The notes beneath the pieces were generated by a model. That model searched no databases. It saw only the letters and a program-made list of their open reading frames with translations, and had not been told where the DNA came from. The position numbers and the translations under genes are program-made. Source: Candidatus Heimdallarchaeota archaeon (GTDB lineage: Archaea; Asgardarchaeota; Heimdallarchaeia; Heimdallarchaeales; Heimdallarchaeaceae). From it: 38,321 bases of DNA. How positions within the stretch are numbered: position 1 is the stretch's first letter; the number at the start of each line of letters is the position of its first letter. Positions 9,171-18,196 of the stretch are shown here, in pieces. The DNA lies in assembly GCA_021399395.1 (NCBI GenBank), contig JAAFKJ010000017.1, forward strand, positions 1 to 38,321. Reading direction: 5' to 3'.

Positions 9171-10223
9171 TTAACCCATATACCAAACCAGTAAGACTAT
9201 TTCAAAAGGCAGAACTGCAAGAGCGATTAAGGTTAGTAAAGCGATTGAACGACTTGTGACCACTTCATCCAAATTGAAATACTTTGCAAATGCTGTGTTG
9301 GCAACAGCTGGTGGAGCTAAACTCTGAATAGTCATCGCTATAATCATACCTGCAGGAATTGGCAAGAAAAAGAGTATTAAAACCACTAACAACCCTCCAC
9401 CAAATCTAGCGATAGATTGTCTTACTAACGCAACTTCCTTCCACTCCTTCTTTTTAGGTAATTTGAAGCTTAATCCAACCAGAGCTAGCATTATTACCAT
9501 TGATATATCTTGGAAAATAACCACCGCTAAATGATCTCCAATCGAGAAGAAGCCTAAGGAAACTTGATTCAGATTTGTTAGTTCTGTAACATTGTTTTTT
9601 ACAAAATCAACAAAATGGTGAGCTATAGTAAGCTGTCCTAGAGAAAATCTAAGAATCAACCCAATTGCCATTCCAATTGTTGGAGGAAATAGTAACAATC
9701 CTTTAACTACTTTCCAAATCGATTTTTCCTCAGTAGAACCAAAATGCAATCCAAGATATACACCAATTGTATTTCGATAAAATGTTTGAACTATAAGATA
9801 CAGAGACGCCGCGAGCAAACCTTCTGCGAGCATATCTCCTGACATAATACCGATTATAATTGGAAACGGAAAGAACAGTGCATTCATAAAACCTGTAGTA
9901 CTTATCTCAGCACCAATTGTTTGACAAGGTAGATCCTTCTTTTTCTTTCGAATCATTAACCAGTCCAAAATCATTGAGAATCCCATACCTAGAGTGGTAA
10001 CTAGTACGATAAACCACCAATTAAGGCTAGTTAATGAGCCTGTATCCATATCTAGAAAAACAACAATTAGAAGTGCAGGAGTAAGAATGTTAATACCCGC
10101 AAACAACAGCCATTTACCAGCTTTTTCAGCTTTAGACCATTTTTGAAGGAGGAAACCACCTGCAATTCCAGCATAGATAATCAGTATCCTAATTGCTAGT
10201 TCTGCTATATAATGGAGTGCCAT
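9171..10223 (-). CDS. AEC (auxin efflux carrier) family transporter
   Basis: Membrane carrier of the AEC family, whose bacterial and archaeal members export or exchange small organic acids such as malate or malonate. The 350 residues contain about ten hydrophobic helices in two halves of five, with the central cytoplasmic stretch (KLPKKKEWKEVALVRQ, about 254-269) between them. Conserved family features are the Asn/Pro-containing broken helices, for instance NILTPALL near 45 and QSLAPPAVANTAFAKYF near 305. It is followed by the oxidoreductase genes after 76 bases containing their own promoter-like sequence, so it is probably a separate unit. The substrate is unknown; the neighbouring 2-oxoacid metabolism fits a carboxylate. 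Confidence 0.85.
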   Translation of the reverse strand: MALHYIAELAIRILIIYAGIAGGFLLQKWSKAEKAGKWLLFAGINILTPALLIVVFLDMDTGSLTSLNWWFIVLVTTLGMGFSMILDWLMIRKKKKDLPCQTIGAEISTTGFMNALFFPFPIIIGIMSGDMLAEGLLAASLYLIVQTFYRNTIGVYLGLHFGSTEEKSIWKVVKGLLLFPPTIGMAIGLILRFSLGQLTIAHHFVDFVKNNVTELTNLNQVSLGFFSIGDHLAVVIFQDISMVIMLALVGLSFKLPKKKEWKEVALVRQSIARFGGGLLVVLILFFLPIPAGMIIAMTIQSLAPPAVANTAFAKYFNLDEVVTSRSIALLTLIALAVLPFEIVLLVWYMG

Positions 10224-10280
10224 TGAATGAGCAAGTAGAGTGCGATTAATAAATCTTTTATTTGTGCGGAAAAGAAAAAA

Positions 10281-12212
10281 TTAGGAGTAAATGCTCTTGA
10301 GATTTTTGAGCATTTCTGAATAGATGGGGTGTTTTTTCTCCTTAGCTGTATCTTTAGCAAGTAACAATTCACTCAGATTTTGGGTTGCTTGAATAATTGT
10401 AGTTGGAGCAGTTGTTTCTATAAGAGGATATCCTTTAATTAAGAAACCTTGGAGAATTGTATTATATCTAATGCATATTCGAGCTAGAGTTTTGCTTTCT
10501 TCTTTAGGTTTAATACTTGTAGGTTCTTCAATTTTCAACCATTCAAGAGATCCTTGTTTGGATATTGTAATCATCCACAACATTATAGCAAATCCAAATA
10601 GAGCAGTAGTATTCCCTACTATAGTATAGTGATTGAAAAACTCGAATAGTTTTGCGATTTCATTTAAGATTTCTTTATCCTTCTCAAACAGCTGTAATGA
10701 CAGAATGAAATCTTTCTGAAAGTCTGTTAATTTCTTCTTGTATTTAGCATCAACAAGAAGATATTTGTCTCTCGAGTCTTTCATTTCTTCATAAGTTTTA
10801 TCAACAATCGCAAGCTCGTCAATCAGTAGATTGAATTCTTTCTTTTTCACTGGAGCAACTTTTAGTTCTTTGATATACTCCTTAGCTTTTTCAGCTATTT
10901 CTTTCAGTTTTTCAGTTACTTCTTCGTCAGTTACTTCTGTTGAAAACTTCTCTGGATCTTTTCCTTGAAAAGCTATCTGAGACTGTTTAACCCAAGAAAG
11001 ACCTTCTTTTAGTTTCTCTGGAGTAAGTAGTTTCTGTATAGTTTTAATCAAGATATACTTCTTCTCTTTGAGTTTTTTAGTTTGAGATCCAACAACAGAA
11101 AGAATGAATGTTAGAGCATTTGGAATAATATTATATGGATCCATTTGTTGATTTCCACGCATTGCTTGGAAAATTAGATTCTGGTCTATCCATTCAATCA
11201 AACCCCCTGTAATCATAGAGAACAGTGGATTGAAATTTGAGAATAACGGCATTGAAGCGTAGAAGTTAGCCATTGATATGAAAATGTCTTGATATCCAAA
11301 ACTTGGTGTTTGTTTGTATTTCTTGAAGGATAAAACTTTCTCATCGAAAGTATATTGCATAGAGTAATAATACAAGAGATGTTTATTCATACTAACTTGT
11401 GCAAAGTCCTCTGCTTCAAAATCTTGACCTGTTTGAATTGCTGTTAAAACATCTGGGTTGCTGAACAGTTCTATTCTCTCTGCATCCTCAATAGTTTCTT
11501 TTATTGCTTCTTGATCTTCAGGATAGAGCTTTTCAAGTACTTGAAAAACCCAATGAATCATGAAATTATAGATGAACTCTGATTTTCTAAGAACCTTCCT
11601 CCACTTCAACCATTGTTCAATTTTCTTAGCATGTAACTCTTCCATTTTGTCTAAGTCTTCTTCAGTGATTTCACGTGTAGAGTAGCGCAATGGAAAAATG
11701 GAAACTGGTTTAGATTCTTTGAAAAGAAAACTTCCAAAATCTTTCACTAAGGTTCCAAAAACCAATTCGAGGTCCATCATAGCATAACGAGTTATAACTT
11801 TCGCTTCCTTGAAATAGTCAGGAAATGTTGCTCCACGCTTGTAAAAAGCTACTTTTAGAATTTGATCATAAATAGGTTGTATGAAATTCTTACCCTCTTC
11901 ATCCAATCCTTCAAGAAGGGTCTCTAAGTTTACTTTTTCTTTAATATAATATTCAATCAGAAGACCACCAAAAGTTGTTGCGACTAGATCTCGATGATTA
12001 AGATAAATCTCTAAAGCTTTATCTGTCTCTTTGGTAGTTTTCTTTATTTTTGCCAAGTCTATTTCTTCTGGCAGTTCAATAACTTTGCTACTTTTATCCT
12101 TCGGAAAAAGGTATTTACCGCCTTTCTCAAAAGCTAAAACTTTTTTCTTTGTTAGTAGACCAAATGATATCTCTGCATTTTGCAAAGTTCCTTTGAATAG
12201 AACAACATCCAT
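10281..12212 (-). CDS. Uncharacterised 643-residue protein
   Basis: I do not recognise this protein. It begins with a short beta-rich segment (about 1-55) with a VLFKGTLQNAEISFGLLT start. A long, mostly helical body follows, with many charged Lys/Glu stretches; residues ~425-500 (TDEEVTEKLKEIAEKAKEYI region) look like coiled coil. A moderately hydrophobic segment lies near 545-560 (NTTALFGFAIMLWMITI), but there is no signal peptide and no clear membrane topology, so it is probably cytoplasmic. No Walker, metal-binding or nuclease motif is visible. The ATG start is supported by a TATA-like ATTTATTA (minus strand, about 12251-12258). It is divergent from the DinB-like gene. The continuous open frame and ordinary composition make it a real gene. 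Confidence 0.8.
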   Translation of the reverse strand: MDVVLFKGTLQNAEISFGLLTKKKVLAFEKGGKYLFPKDKSSKVIELPEEIDLAKIKKTTKETDKALEIYLNHRDLVATTFGGLLIEYYIKEKVNLETLLEGLDEEGKNFIQPIYDQILKVAFYKRGATFPDYFKEAKVITRYAMMDLELVFGTLVKDFGSFLFKESKPVSIFPLRYSTREITEEDLDKMEELHAKKIEQWLKWRKVLRKSEFIYNFMIHWVFQVLEKLYPEDQEAIKETIEDAERIELFSNPDVLTAIQTGQDFEAEDFAQVSMNKHLLYYYSMQYTFDEKVLSFKKYKQTPSFGYQDIFISMANFYASMPLFSNFNPLFSMITGGLIEWIDQNLIFQAMRGNQQMDPYNIIPNALTFILSVVGSQTKKLKEKKYILIKTIQKLLTPEKLKEGLSWVKQSQIAFQGKDPEKFSTEVTDEEVTEKLKEIAEKAKEYIKELKVAPVKKKEFNLLIDELAIVDKTYEEMKDSRDKYLLVDAKYKKKLTDFQKDFILSLQLFEKDKEILNEIAKLFEFFNHYTIVGNTTALFGFAIMLWMITISKQGSLEWLKIEEPTSIKPKEESKTLARICIRYNTILQGFLIKGYPLIETTAPTTIIQATQNLSELLLAKDTAKEKKHPIYSEMLKNLKSIYS

Positions 12213-12313
12213 GTTTATTCCTCACTTAAGTCCTTCTAAATGCGAACAGCTAATAAATCTTTATTTCGACGATAACGGAAAGAATTAAAGAAGGGTTCAG
12301 AGATTTTTTGTTG

Positions 12314-12817
12314 ATGAACAAGCAAGAATCTATAGAATTTTTACTTGAAGACCATAGAAAAATGGAGTTCATTATTAACACATTACATGATGAAGAAATG
12401 GTTCAACACCATATACTAAAAGCTTGGACTATCAAGGATATTATTGCCCATCTTGCAGCATGGAATAAAGAGTTGAAGAAATCTATAGATGCAATTATTT
12501 CTAACAAAGATATCTGGTTTCGAGAAGGAGGGATAGACGATTTTAACAAGATTCAAGTTACAATCAGAAAGTCTAGAAGTTTGAAGGAAATAATTGATGA
12601 ATGGCAGGATTCTTTTAGCGAGTTGATAGATAGGATCAAACAACTTTCAGACGAGGATTGGATTTTTGAATCAGAATACAAATGGAAAGATGGCAATCCA
12701 ATCAAGATTAAACACCTATTCACTCACCAATATTTAGGATTTGGTCATGAAGGTGGACATGCTTGGCAGATCGAAGATTACTTTGAGAGCGATAGATGTG
12801 CTTGTAGAGTATATTAG
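12314..12817 (+). CDS. DinB/ClbS (DfsB)-like four-helix-bundle protein
   Basis: Small protein of the DinB superfamily, close in style to ClbS/DfsB proteins. Members act as metal-dependent thiol transferases or as hydrolases and resistance factors; the role here is unknown. Diagnostic features are WTIKDIIAHLAAWNKELKKSI (about 35-55) and the C-terminal histidine-rich GHEGGHAWQIEDY, with the His residues spaced as in the metal site of the family. The frame allows two upstream TTG codons (12308, 12311); I chose the ATG at 12314. It lies alone between a divergent unknown gene and the aminotransferase, which has its own promoter. Confidence 0.75.
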   Translation: MNKQESIEFLLEDHRKMEFIINTLHDEEMVQHHILKAWTIKDIIAHLAAWNKELKKSIDAIISNKDIWFREGGIDDFNKIQVTIRKSRSLKEIIDEWQDSFSELIDRIKQLSDEDWIFESEYKWKDGNPIKIKHLFTHQYLGFGHEGGHAWQIEDYFESDRCACRVY

Positions 12818-12833
12818 ATGTCCATTACTCAAT

Positions 12834-12841
12834 GTTTAAAT
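12834..12841 (+). promoter_or_regulatory. TATA box of the aminotransferase gene
   Basis: GTTTAAAT centred about 30 bases before the ATG at 12868. This predicts a leaderless transcript and supports the ATG rather than the TTG at 12856. Confidence 0.55.
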
Positions 12842-12867
12842 TGTGATTCTGTCCGTTGTTTTTAATC

Positions 12868-14169
12868 ATGATTCTCGATAAATACCTATCTGATACAGGT
12901 CGATATGTAAGTGAAAATGTTAATCTAGCAGCTGGCTCTCCTGCATGGGGATTACGTGCAAAAAAGAGAGCTAAGGAACATTCAGATTTCATCAATGCCA
13001 CAATTGGTGCTGCTACCGAGGATAATGGTGATTTAATGTCTTTTCCAACCCTTGTTGAAGAGATTAAAAAACTCACAGCTACACAGCTGTTTGCATATGC
13101 TAATATGAGAGGAATTTCTGATTTTGTACATGCTTGGAAGAGAGACACATTAGATACATATCCTACCAATCTAAAAGATAAAGCAGACAGGTTATCAACA
13201 CTTCCAGTAACATCTTGTGGTGGTCTAACAGGTGGACTAATGCTAGCTAGTCAATTGTTCTTTAATCAAAACGATCCACTTCTAGCTCCTAATACAAGAT
13301 GGGGTAATGTAGACAATGTCTTTTTCAAGAATCAAAGGTTAAGAGAAGAAACTTATCAGCTAGTTGATAAGGAAGGTAATCTCGCTTTTTGTAATCTCAT
13401 CGAGAATCTAAAATCACTTCAAACTTCTGAAGATAAGATTGGTATCTATCTCAATTTCCCAAATAATCCATCAGGGATTAGTCCAACACAAGAACAAGTT
13501 AAAGAGTTTCAAGATGCCCTTATTGAAGTGAACAAACCTACAGTTGTCATAGTAGATGATGCTTACGAAGGGTATGTTTATGAAGAAAAAGCATTAAACC
13601 ACTCAATTTTCCCCCATTTAGTAGGATTGAATGAGAATGTTCTTCCAATAAAAGTAGATGGACCCTCAAAGAGATTCTGTGCATATGGAGCACGTTTAGG
13701 TATGGTAACATTAGGGTTTGGAGAAGAAACTGAAGACTCAAAGAAATCAGAGGTTAGAGAAATGATTGCTAAAATTGCTAGAACAAATACTGCAAGTTCT
13801 CCAAGAGGTATTCAAGAAGCCCTAACAAATGTCCTCACTGATCCTGTAAAGAAACAAAAGATTGCTCAAGAGAAACAAAGTAATCTTGAACTAATGAAAA
13901 AGAGATATAATTTAGTTAAAGAATATGTAGAATCAAATGAAAACAATGTTCTTCATCCTGTAAATTTCAACTCTGGATTCTTCAGCTATTTCCTGTTAAA
14001 GACTCAACAAACTGCAACTGAAATTTCATCTAAACTTCTAGAACAAGGTCTTGGAACAGTACCATTTGTTAATCAAAATAATGGTTTGAATGGCATACGA
14101 GTTGCCTTTTGTTCAATAAACACAGAAAAAATAACTAAAGCATTAGACATACTTTACTCGATAAAATAA
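12868..14169 (+). CDS. Class I/II PLP-dependent aminotransferase
   Basis: Cytoplasmic fold-type I pyridoxal-phosphate enzyme that moves an amino group between an amino acid and a 2-oxoacid. The PLP lysine is in GPSKRFCAYGARLG (about residue 267 of this start), which follows the family SKxxxxxGxRxG pattern. NFPNNPSG supplies the cofactor-binding Asn, and VDDAYEGYVYEE the Asp and Tyr that contact the ring nitrogen and O3'. The N-terminal TIGAATEDNGDLMSFP and the LPVTSCGGLTGGL segment replace the common GxxxP and ASGGTG loops, so this is a divergent subgroup, and I do not assign a substrate. About 434 residues is usual for the class. It is transcribed alone from its own TATA box. Confidence 0.88.
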   Translation: MILDKYLSDTGRYVSENVNLAAGSPAWGLRAKKRAKEHSDFINATIGAATEDNGDLMSFPTLVEEIKKLTATQLFAYANMRGISDFVHAWKRDTLDTYPTNLKDKADRLSTLPVTSCGGLTGGLMLASQLFFNQNDPLLAPNTRWGNVDNVFFKNQRLREETYQLVDKEGNLAFCNLIENLKSLQTSEDKIGIYLNFPNNPSGISPTQEQVKEFQDALIEVNKPTVVIVDDAYEGYVYEEKALNHSIFPHLVGLNENVLPIKVDGPSKRFCAYGARLGMVTLGFGEETEDSKKSEVREMIAKIARTNTASSPRGIQEALTNVLTDPVKKQKIAQEKQSNLELMKKRYNLVKEYVESNENNVLHPVNFNSGFFSYFLLKTQQTATEISSKLLEQGLGTVPFVNQNNGLNGIRVAFCSINTEKITKALDILYSIK

Positions 14170-14196
14170 AGAGAAAAAGAAAGGTTAAAAGCATAA
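14170..14196 (-). terminator. Pyrimidine-rich terminator of the PlsY-like gene
   Basis: Purine-rich on the plus strand, so T/C-rich when read after the stop of the minus-strand plsY-like gene. It lies between two convergent genes and fits an archaeal U-tract terminator. Confidence 0.3.
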
Positions 14197-14200
14197 GAAG

Positions 14201-14944
14201 TTACTTTAGAGCTTCGTCTGCTTTTCCTTTGAAAATTTTCCAAAGCTTCATTTTCTTTGCTTCACCAGATTTTATCTTTCTGAAGTTTTCACCTTGACGG
14301 CTTAGTACTACAAAAGTAATCGCCACCATTGTTGCAAACGCTACCCATCCAAATATCGCTATTTCATTCAAGTCTATCAGCGGTGATGCATTAGCCGGTG
14401 AAACCCATGTCCAGATATATTCTCCCCAGAAAATGAAGATTACACCCATTACTATGAAAGTGACAAGGTATGTTATTGCGCTGTACATTATTGCAGATCC
14501 TAATACGAAGTAAAGTACTAACCAGAGTGGCATGAATATAGGATTGAAGAAGATCATTGTACCTAAAGTAGATGCAACTCCTTTGCCTCCTGGACCCCAC
14601 AACCATATACACCAGTTGTGCCCTAGTATTGCGGCTGGTCCCGCAAAAGCAATAACCCAGATGTCAGCTTGACTATATGTAAATGATATCCATACTGCTA
14701 ACCACATAGCAAAGAATCCTTTTAACATATCTAGTATGGCTTCTATTATACCAACAGTATAAGCTAATCCCTTAGGTTTCTCTTGTGCTTGAAAAGCTCG
14801 GATAACATTTCGTCCTCCGACATTTTTTGATCCAACTGTACGAATATCTATTTTCAACCACAGTTTGACTACAATCCAAGCAATTGGTATTGAACCTAAA
14901 AGATAACCCAGAGCTGCTGCCCATAAAACGTCTAAAGTTATCAT
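14201..14944 (-). CDS. plsY: PlsY-like glycerol-3-phosphate acyltransferase
   Basis: Polytopic membrane acyltransferase. Bacterial PlsY transfers an acyl group from acyl-phosphate to sn-glycerol-3-phosphate to make lysophosphatidic acid. The order of family motifs is preserved: GSIP at 17-20, GSKNVGGRNVIR at 38-49, LDMLKG at 71-76 and GHNW...GGKGVAS at 108-125. The second motif differs from bacterial GSGNPGATN in having NVGGRN, and the third-motif loop reads LWGPGGKG instead of FKGGKG. At 247 residues it is longer than the ~200 of bacteria, with a basic C-terminal tail. A TATA box sits 25-30 bases upstream. Archaeal membranes are normally ether lipids on glycerol-1-phosphate, so the true substrate is open. 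Confidence 0.85.
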   Translation of the reverse strand: MITLDVLWAAALGYLLGSIPIAWIVVKLWLKIDIRTVGSKNVGGRNVIRAFQAQEKPKGLAYTVGIIEAILDMLKGFFAMWLAVWISFTYSQADIWVIAFAGPAAILGHNWCIWLWGPGGKGVASTLGTMIFFNPIFMPLWLVLYFVLGSAIMYSAITYLVTFIVMGVIFIFWGEYIWTWVSPANASPLIDLNEIAIFGWVAFATMVAITFVVLSRQGENFRKIKSGEAKKMKLWKIFKGKADEALK

Positions 14945-14968
14945 GTAATGATTCTCTTCTGAAGCTTC

Positions 14969-14976
14969 TTTAAAAA
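14969..14976 (-). promoter_or_regulatory. TATA box of the plsY-like gene
   Basis: On the minus strand TTTTTAAAG, centred about 28 bases before the ATG at 14944, so the mRNA is probably leaderless. Confidence 0.5.
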
Positions 14977-15075
14977 CTTTGTTCGACTGCCTAAGTTAGC
15001 TTTTAACTAGTTTCCTCAAATGATTGTCGTTTAGAAATATTTTTTATCCCATTCTATTTTTGTAAGTTGATTATT

Positions 15076-16896
15076 ATGGCTAAAGAAATTACTTTAGAGA
15101 AACTAGCTTCTATTCCATCTTACTCTTTTATCACACCCAATCATAACAAAGATAAAGTTGGGTTTTATTGGAACAAAACTAAAAGCCAAGAGTTTTACAT
15201 TATTGATCCTAAAACTATGGAATATGAGCAAATAACAGATGGAGAGTTGCCTAAGGCAATTAGAGCAGGATTCATCTGGTTAAAAGATGACATTCACATC
15301 ACCTATACAAGAGATGTTGATGGTAATGAGCAGCATAACATCTTTCTATATAATACTGAAACAAAAGAAAGTGTTCAATTAACTGATACTCCAAAAGCTC
15401 AAGAATATCCAGTAGATATTAGCCCAGATGGCAAGAAACTTCTCTTTGCCTCAAACCGCCATGACCAAATGAATTTATTCATCATGGATTTAGAAACAAA
15501 AGAAGTAACACAATTAACAGCTTTTGATAAACCAGTTTGGGGTCTAGCTGAATGGGCTGAAAATGGTTGGATCTATTTCAGTTATAATGATACTTACAAT
15601 ATTAAGAATAACGATGTTTGGGTAATTAAACAAGATGGAAGTGAAATCAAGAAATTGTTCTCTGTTTCAGAAGATTCAAATGATAGTTTTGGAAGCATAT
15701 CTTCTGATGGAAAACTTATGTCTATAGAAACTGATCATTCGGGATTAACTCGAGCAGGTGTTTACAATCTTGAAACCGATGAAATTTCTTGGCTTGGTGA
15801 CGGTAAATATGAAGAAGCTCCTGCAAAATTCTCTTCTGATAATAAGAAACTCATTGTTGTTCGTGTTAATGAAGCAGAATTATACCCCATAATTTATGAT
15901 ATTAAAACAGGTGAAGCTAAAGTACTCTCATTCAAAGGACTGACTTACTATACTAGATTTGTTCTAGATGATAATTATTTGATTTACATGAGAATGGATT
16001 CAAAGACACCTGTTTTTCTTGCTCGCTATGATATGGCGAATGATAAAGAAGAAATCATGATACCACCTCAGACAGATCTAACAGCAGAGGATTTCTATGA
16101 ACAACAATACATAAAATATCCAACTTTTGATGGTCGTGAAATTGCAGCAACTGTATACACACCAAAATTAGAACCAGGTAAGAAGTATCCAGCTTTAGTA
16201 AATGTTCATGGTGGTCCAACAGGGCAATATTTCCAAATGTTTGATATGTTCTCTCAAGTATTTGCACACGAAGGTTTTGTTATCCTCAATCCTAACATCC
16301 GAGGAAGTACAGGTTATGGAAAAGAATTCATGGAATTAAATCTCAAAGATTGGGGTGGAGGAGACGGAAAAGATGTAGTTTATGCCAAGAAATACTTAGA
16401 AACACTCGATTATGTAGATACTAATAAAATAGGTGTATTTGGTGGTTCTTATGGAGGATATATGACTTTTATCCAATTAACTAAATATGCAGATGCAGGA
16501 TGGAATGCAGGTTCTGCATGGATAGGCATCTCTGACTTGAAAACAATGTATGACAAATCTAAACCTCATTTTCAATATTTCCTCATTCAGCATCTAGGTT
16601 CCTATGAAGAAAATGAAGAAGTCTGGAAAAAAGGTTCAGCAATGACTTTTGTTGATAGCATCTATGCGCCTATTCAGATGATCCATGGTGTAAATGATCC
16701 TCGTTGTCCAGTTGAAGAAAGCAGACAGTTCAGAGACAAACTTCTAGAAATGGGTTGGAAAGAAGGAACTGAGGGTGAAAAAACATACGAGTATGTTGAA
16801 TTCACTGATGAAGGTCATGGTGCTTTTTCTGACATAGGAATGAGAATCAGAACTTTCAAACTATTCATTGACTTTTTCAAAAGAAGATTACTCTAA
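15076..16896 (+). CDS. S9 family prolyl oligopeptidase-type peptidase
   Basis: Second S9 peptidase of the window, cytoplasmic, expected to cleave short peptides. An N-terminal beta-propeller (about 15-330, with DISPDGKKLLFASNR-type blades) covers a C-terminal alpha/beta hydrolase. The triad is about Ser458 in GGSYGGYMT, Asp541 in GVNDPRCP and His581 in TDEGHGAF, with NVHGGPTGQY as the oxyanion-side loop. It lacks the charged insertion of the S9 peptidase at the left end and is only distantly similar outside the catalytic motifs, so it is not a recent duplicate. The frame extends to a TTG at 15067. The ATG at 15076 fits better with a TATA-like TTTTTATC at 15041-15048. It is followed by a T-rich stretch. 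Confidence 0.94.
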   Translation: MAKEITLEKLASIPSYSFITPNHNKDKVGFYWNKTKSQEFYIIDPKTMEYEQITDGELPKAIRAGFIWLKDDIHITYTRDVDGNEQHNIFLYNTETKESVQLTDTPKAQEYPVDISPDGKKLLFASNRHDQMNLFIMDLETKEVTQLTAFDKPVWGLAEWAENGWIYFSYNDTYNIKNNDVWVIKQDGSEIKKLFSVSEDSNDSFGSISSDGKLMSIETDHSGLTRAGVYNLETDEISWLGDGKYEEAPAKFSSDNKKLIVVRVNEAELYPIIYDIKTGEAKVLSFKGLTYYTRFVLDDNYLIYMRMDSKTPVFLARYDMANDKEEIMIPPQTDLTAEDFYEQQYIKYPTFDGREIAATVYTPKLEPGKKYPALVNVHGGPTGQYFQMFDMFSQVFAHEGFVILNPNIRGSTGYGKEFMELNLKDWGGGDGKDVVYAKKYLETLDYVDTNKIGVFGGSYGGYMTFIQLTKYADAGWNAGSAWIGISDLKTMYDKSKPHFQYFLIQHLGSYEENEEVWKKGSAMTFVDSIYAPIQMIHGVNDPRCPVEESRQFRDKLLEMGWKEGTEGEKTYEYVEFTDEGHGAFSDIGMRIRTFKLFIDFFKRRLL

Positions 16897-16925
16897 CTTC
16901 TTTCTTTTCTTTTATTTCTGTTTTT
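16897..16925 (+). terminator. Pyrimidine-tract terminator after the S9 peptidase
   Basis: CTTCTTTCTTTTCTTTTATT begins right after the stop codon and is followed by a T5 run. This is a U-rich archaeal-style termination signal before the next gene's promoter. Confidence 0.5.
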
Positions 16926-16973
16926 AATCATTAAACTAAAATAAGCTAGTAATCTATTTTTTCGTGATTAGAG

Positions 16974-18155
16974 ATGATTCAAGAGCTCAAAAACACAGAA
17001 GATCTCGAGAAAGCAGCCAATCTAGCAGCCCTTTGTTTTCATGATCCGATTAAAGAAATGAAGGAATTTTATTCCCAAATACAAGAACTTGAAATGATTG
17101 GGATCTATGAAAAATCCATTCTAACAGCTGCAGCTGGTTCATATAAATTTCGAATATTCATTAGGGATCAAATTTTAGATTGTGCTGGTGTTGCTAATGT
17201 TATGACAGATCCTGCTTATAGAAGGAAGGGATATGTGAAGGAATTAATGATTAAGATTCTAGAAGATAGTAAAAATCAAGGTTATCCTATTGCAGCTCTT
17301 TGGCCGTTTGATCATGATTTCTATAGAAAATTCGGTTTTGAGAGCGGAGAAAAGACAATCACCTTCAAATTCAAACCTGGACAGATCAAATCTGATTTCA
17401 AAATAGAAGACAATATAACAATCGAAGATGTTACTGAGAAGAATGATTTCCTTCCGTTAATTCAAGTAGCAGAAAATGCTCAAAATAAGTATACAAGAGT
17501 TTATGGTGACGTGGCTGCTTGGCAAATGAGAGGAAAACTTCAAGGATTCAAGACCTATTTAATTGAGCGAGATGGAAAGCCAATAGCATATATTTCTTTA
17601 AAATTCAAGAAAGTAAAGGAATGGGAGTTTAACATGAATATTATGGATTTGGCCTATGTTGATATAGAAGCTAAGCACACTCTTTTTGCATTCTTAAAAA
17701 ACTTTGAAGCTGATATCACCAATATTTTCATCAATCTACCTTATCAAGAAGAAGTTGAAAGCTATCTAACTTCTGTAAATGATGAACACAAGTTCAATCA
17801 ATGGCCAGCGATGATGAGAATACTAGATATTCAGCAGTGTTTTGAACAATTACACTATCCTAAACATCTTGAATCTAAGATTTATTTCAAAGTTGAAGAT
17901 AAAATAATTTCTGAAAACAGTGGTATATGGGAACTGGATATTCAAGAAGGAAAATGCAAAGCATCGGTAATTGAAGATGGAACTGTAGAGATGGATAAAG
18001 TACTAGAAATAACCATTAACCAACTCACTCAAATCTTAATTGGCTACTCATCTATTGCCAAACTTCTAGAGCATCAAAAAGCAAAAATTCCAAACGAATG
18101 GACTACTAAAGAATTGTTTCCAGAGGTACCTACAGCTATAATGGCATGGTTCTGA
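16974..18155 (+). CDS. Eis-like GNAT N-acetyltransferase
   Basis: Acetyl-CoA-dependent N-acetyltransferase of the Eis type (GNAT domain, second GNAT-like domain, C-terminal sterol-carrier-like domain), cytoplasmic. DPAYRRKGYVKELM (about 79-92) is the acetyl-CoA pyrophosphate loop. FYRKFGF (116-122) contains Tyr117, equivalent to the catalytic Tyr of mycobacterial Eis. The protein ends in Phe, as Eis does, where the terminal carboxylate takes part in catalysis. The length of 393 matches Eis (~400). Eis proteins acetylate aminoglycosides, lysines and polyamines; the target here is unknown. A weak TATA-like TAAAATAAG at about 16937-16945 gives a very short leader. Confidence 0.85.
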   Translation: MIQELKNTEDLEKAANLAALCFHDPIKEMKEFYSQIQELEMIGIYEKSILTAAAGSYKFRIFIRDQILDCAGVANVMTDPAYRRKGYVKELMIKILEDSKNQGYPIAALWPFDHDFYRKFGFESGEKTITFKFKPGQIKSDFKIEDNITIEDVTEKNDFLPLIQVAENAQNKYTRVYGDVAAWQMRGKLQGFKTYLIERDGKPIAYISLKFKKVKEWEFNMNIMDLAYVDIEAKHTLFAFLKNFEADITNIFINLPYQEEVESYLTSVNDEHKFNQWPAMMRILDIQQCFEQLHYPKHLESKIYFKVEDKIISENSGIWELDIQEGKCKASVIEDGTVEMDKVLEITINQLTQILIGYSSIAKLLEHQKAKIPNEWTTKELFPEVPTAIMAWF

Positions 18156-18162
18156 TTCAAAT

Positions 18163-18170
18163 AAATATAA
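18163..18170 (+). promoter_or_regulatory. TATA box for the 145-residue protein gene
   Basis: AAATATAA within a longer A/T stretch, centred about 30 bases before the ATG at 18197; a leaderless or near-leaderless transcript is likely. Confidence 0.5.
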
Positions 18171-18196
18171 ATAGAACGAATGCTAATAATTGAATC

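Noticed and set aside
12825..13169. Minus-strand frame of 114 codons
   Set aside because: Antisense shadow of the aminotransferase start; no motif, and the plus-strand gene has a PLP site and TATA box.
15076..16896. The two S9 peptidases as a recent gene duplication
   Set aside because: They agree only in catalytic motifs and general propeller pattern; lengths, insertions and N-termini differ strongly.
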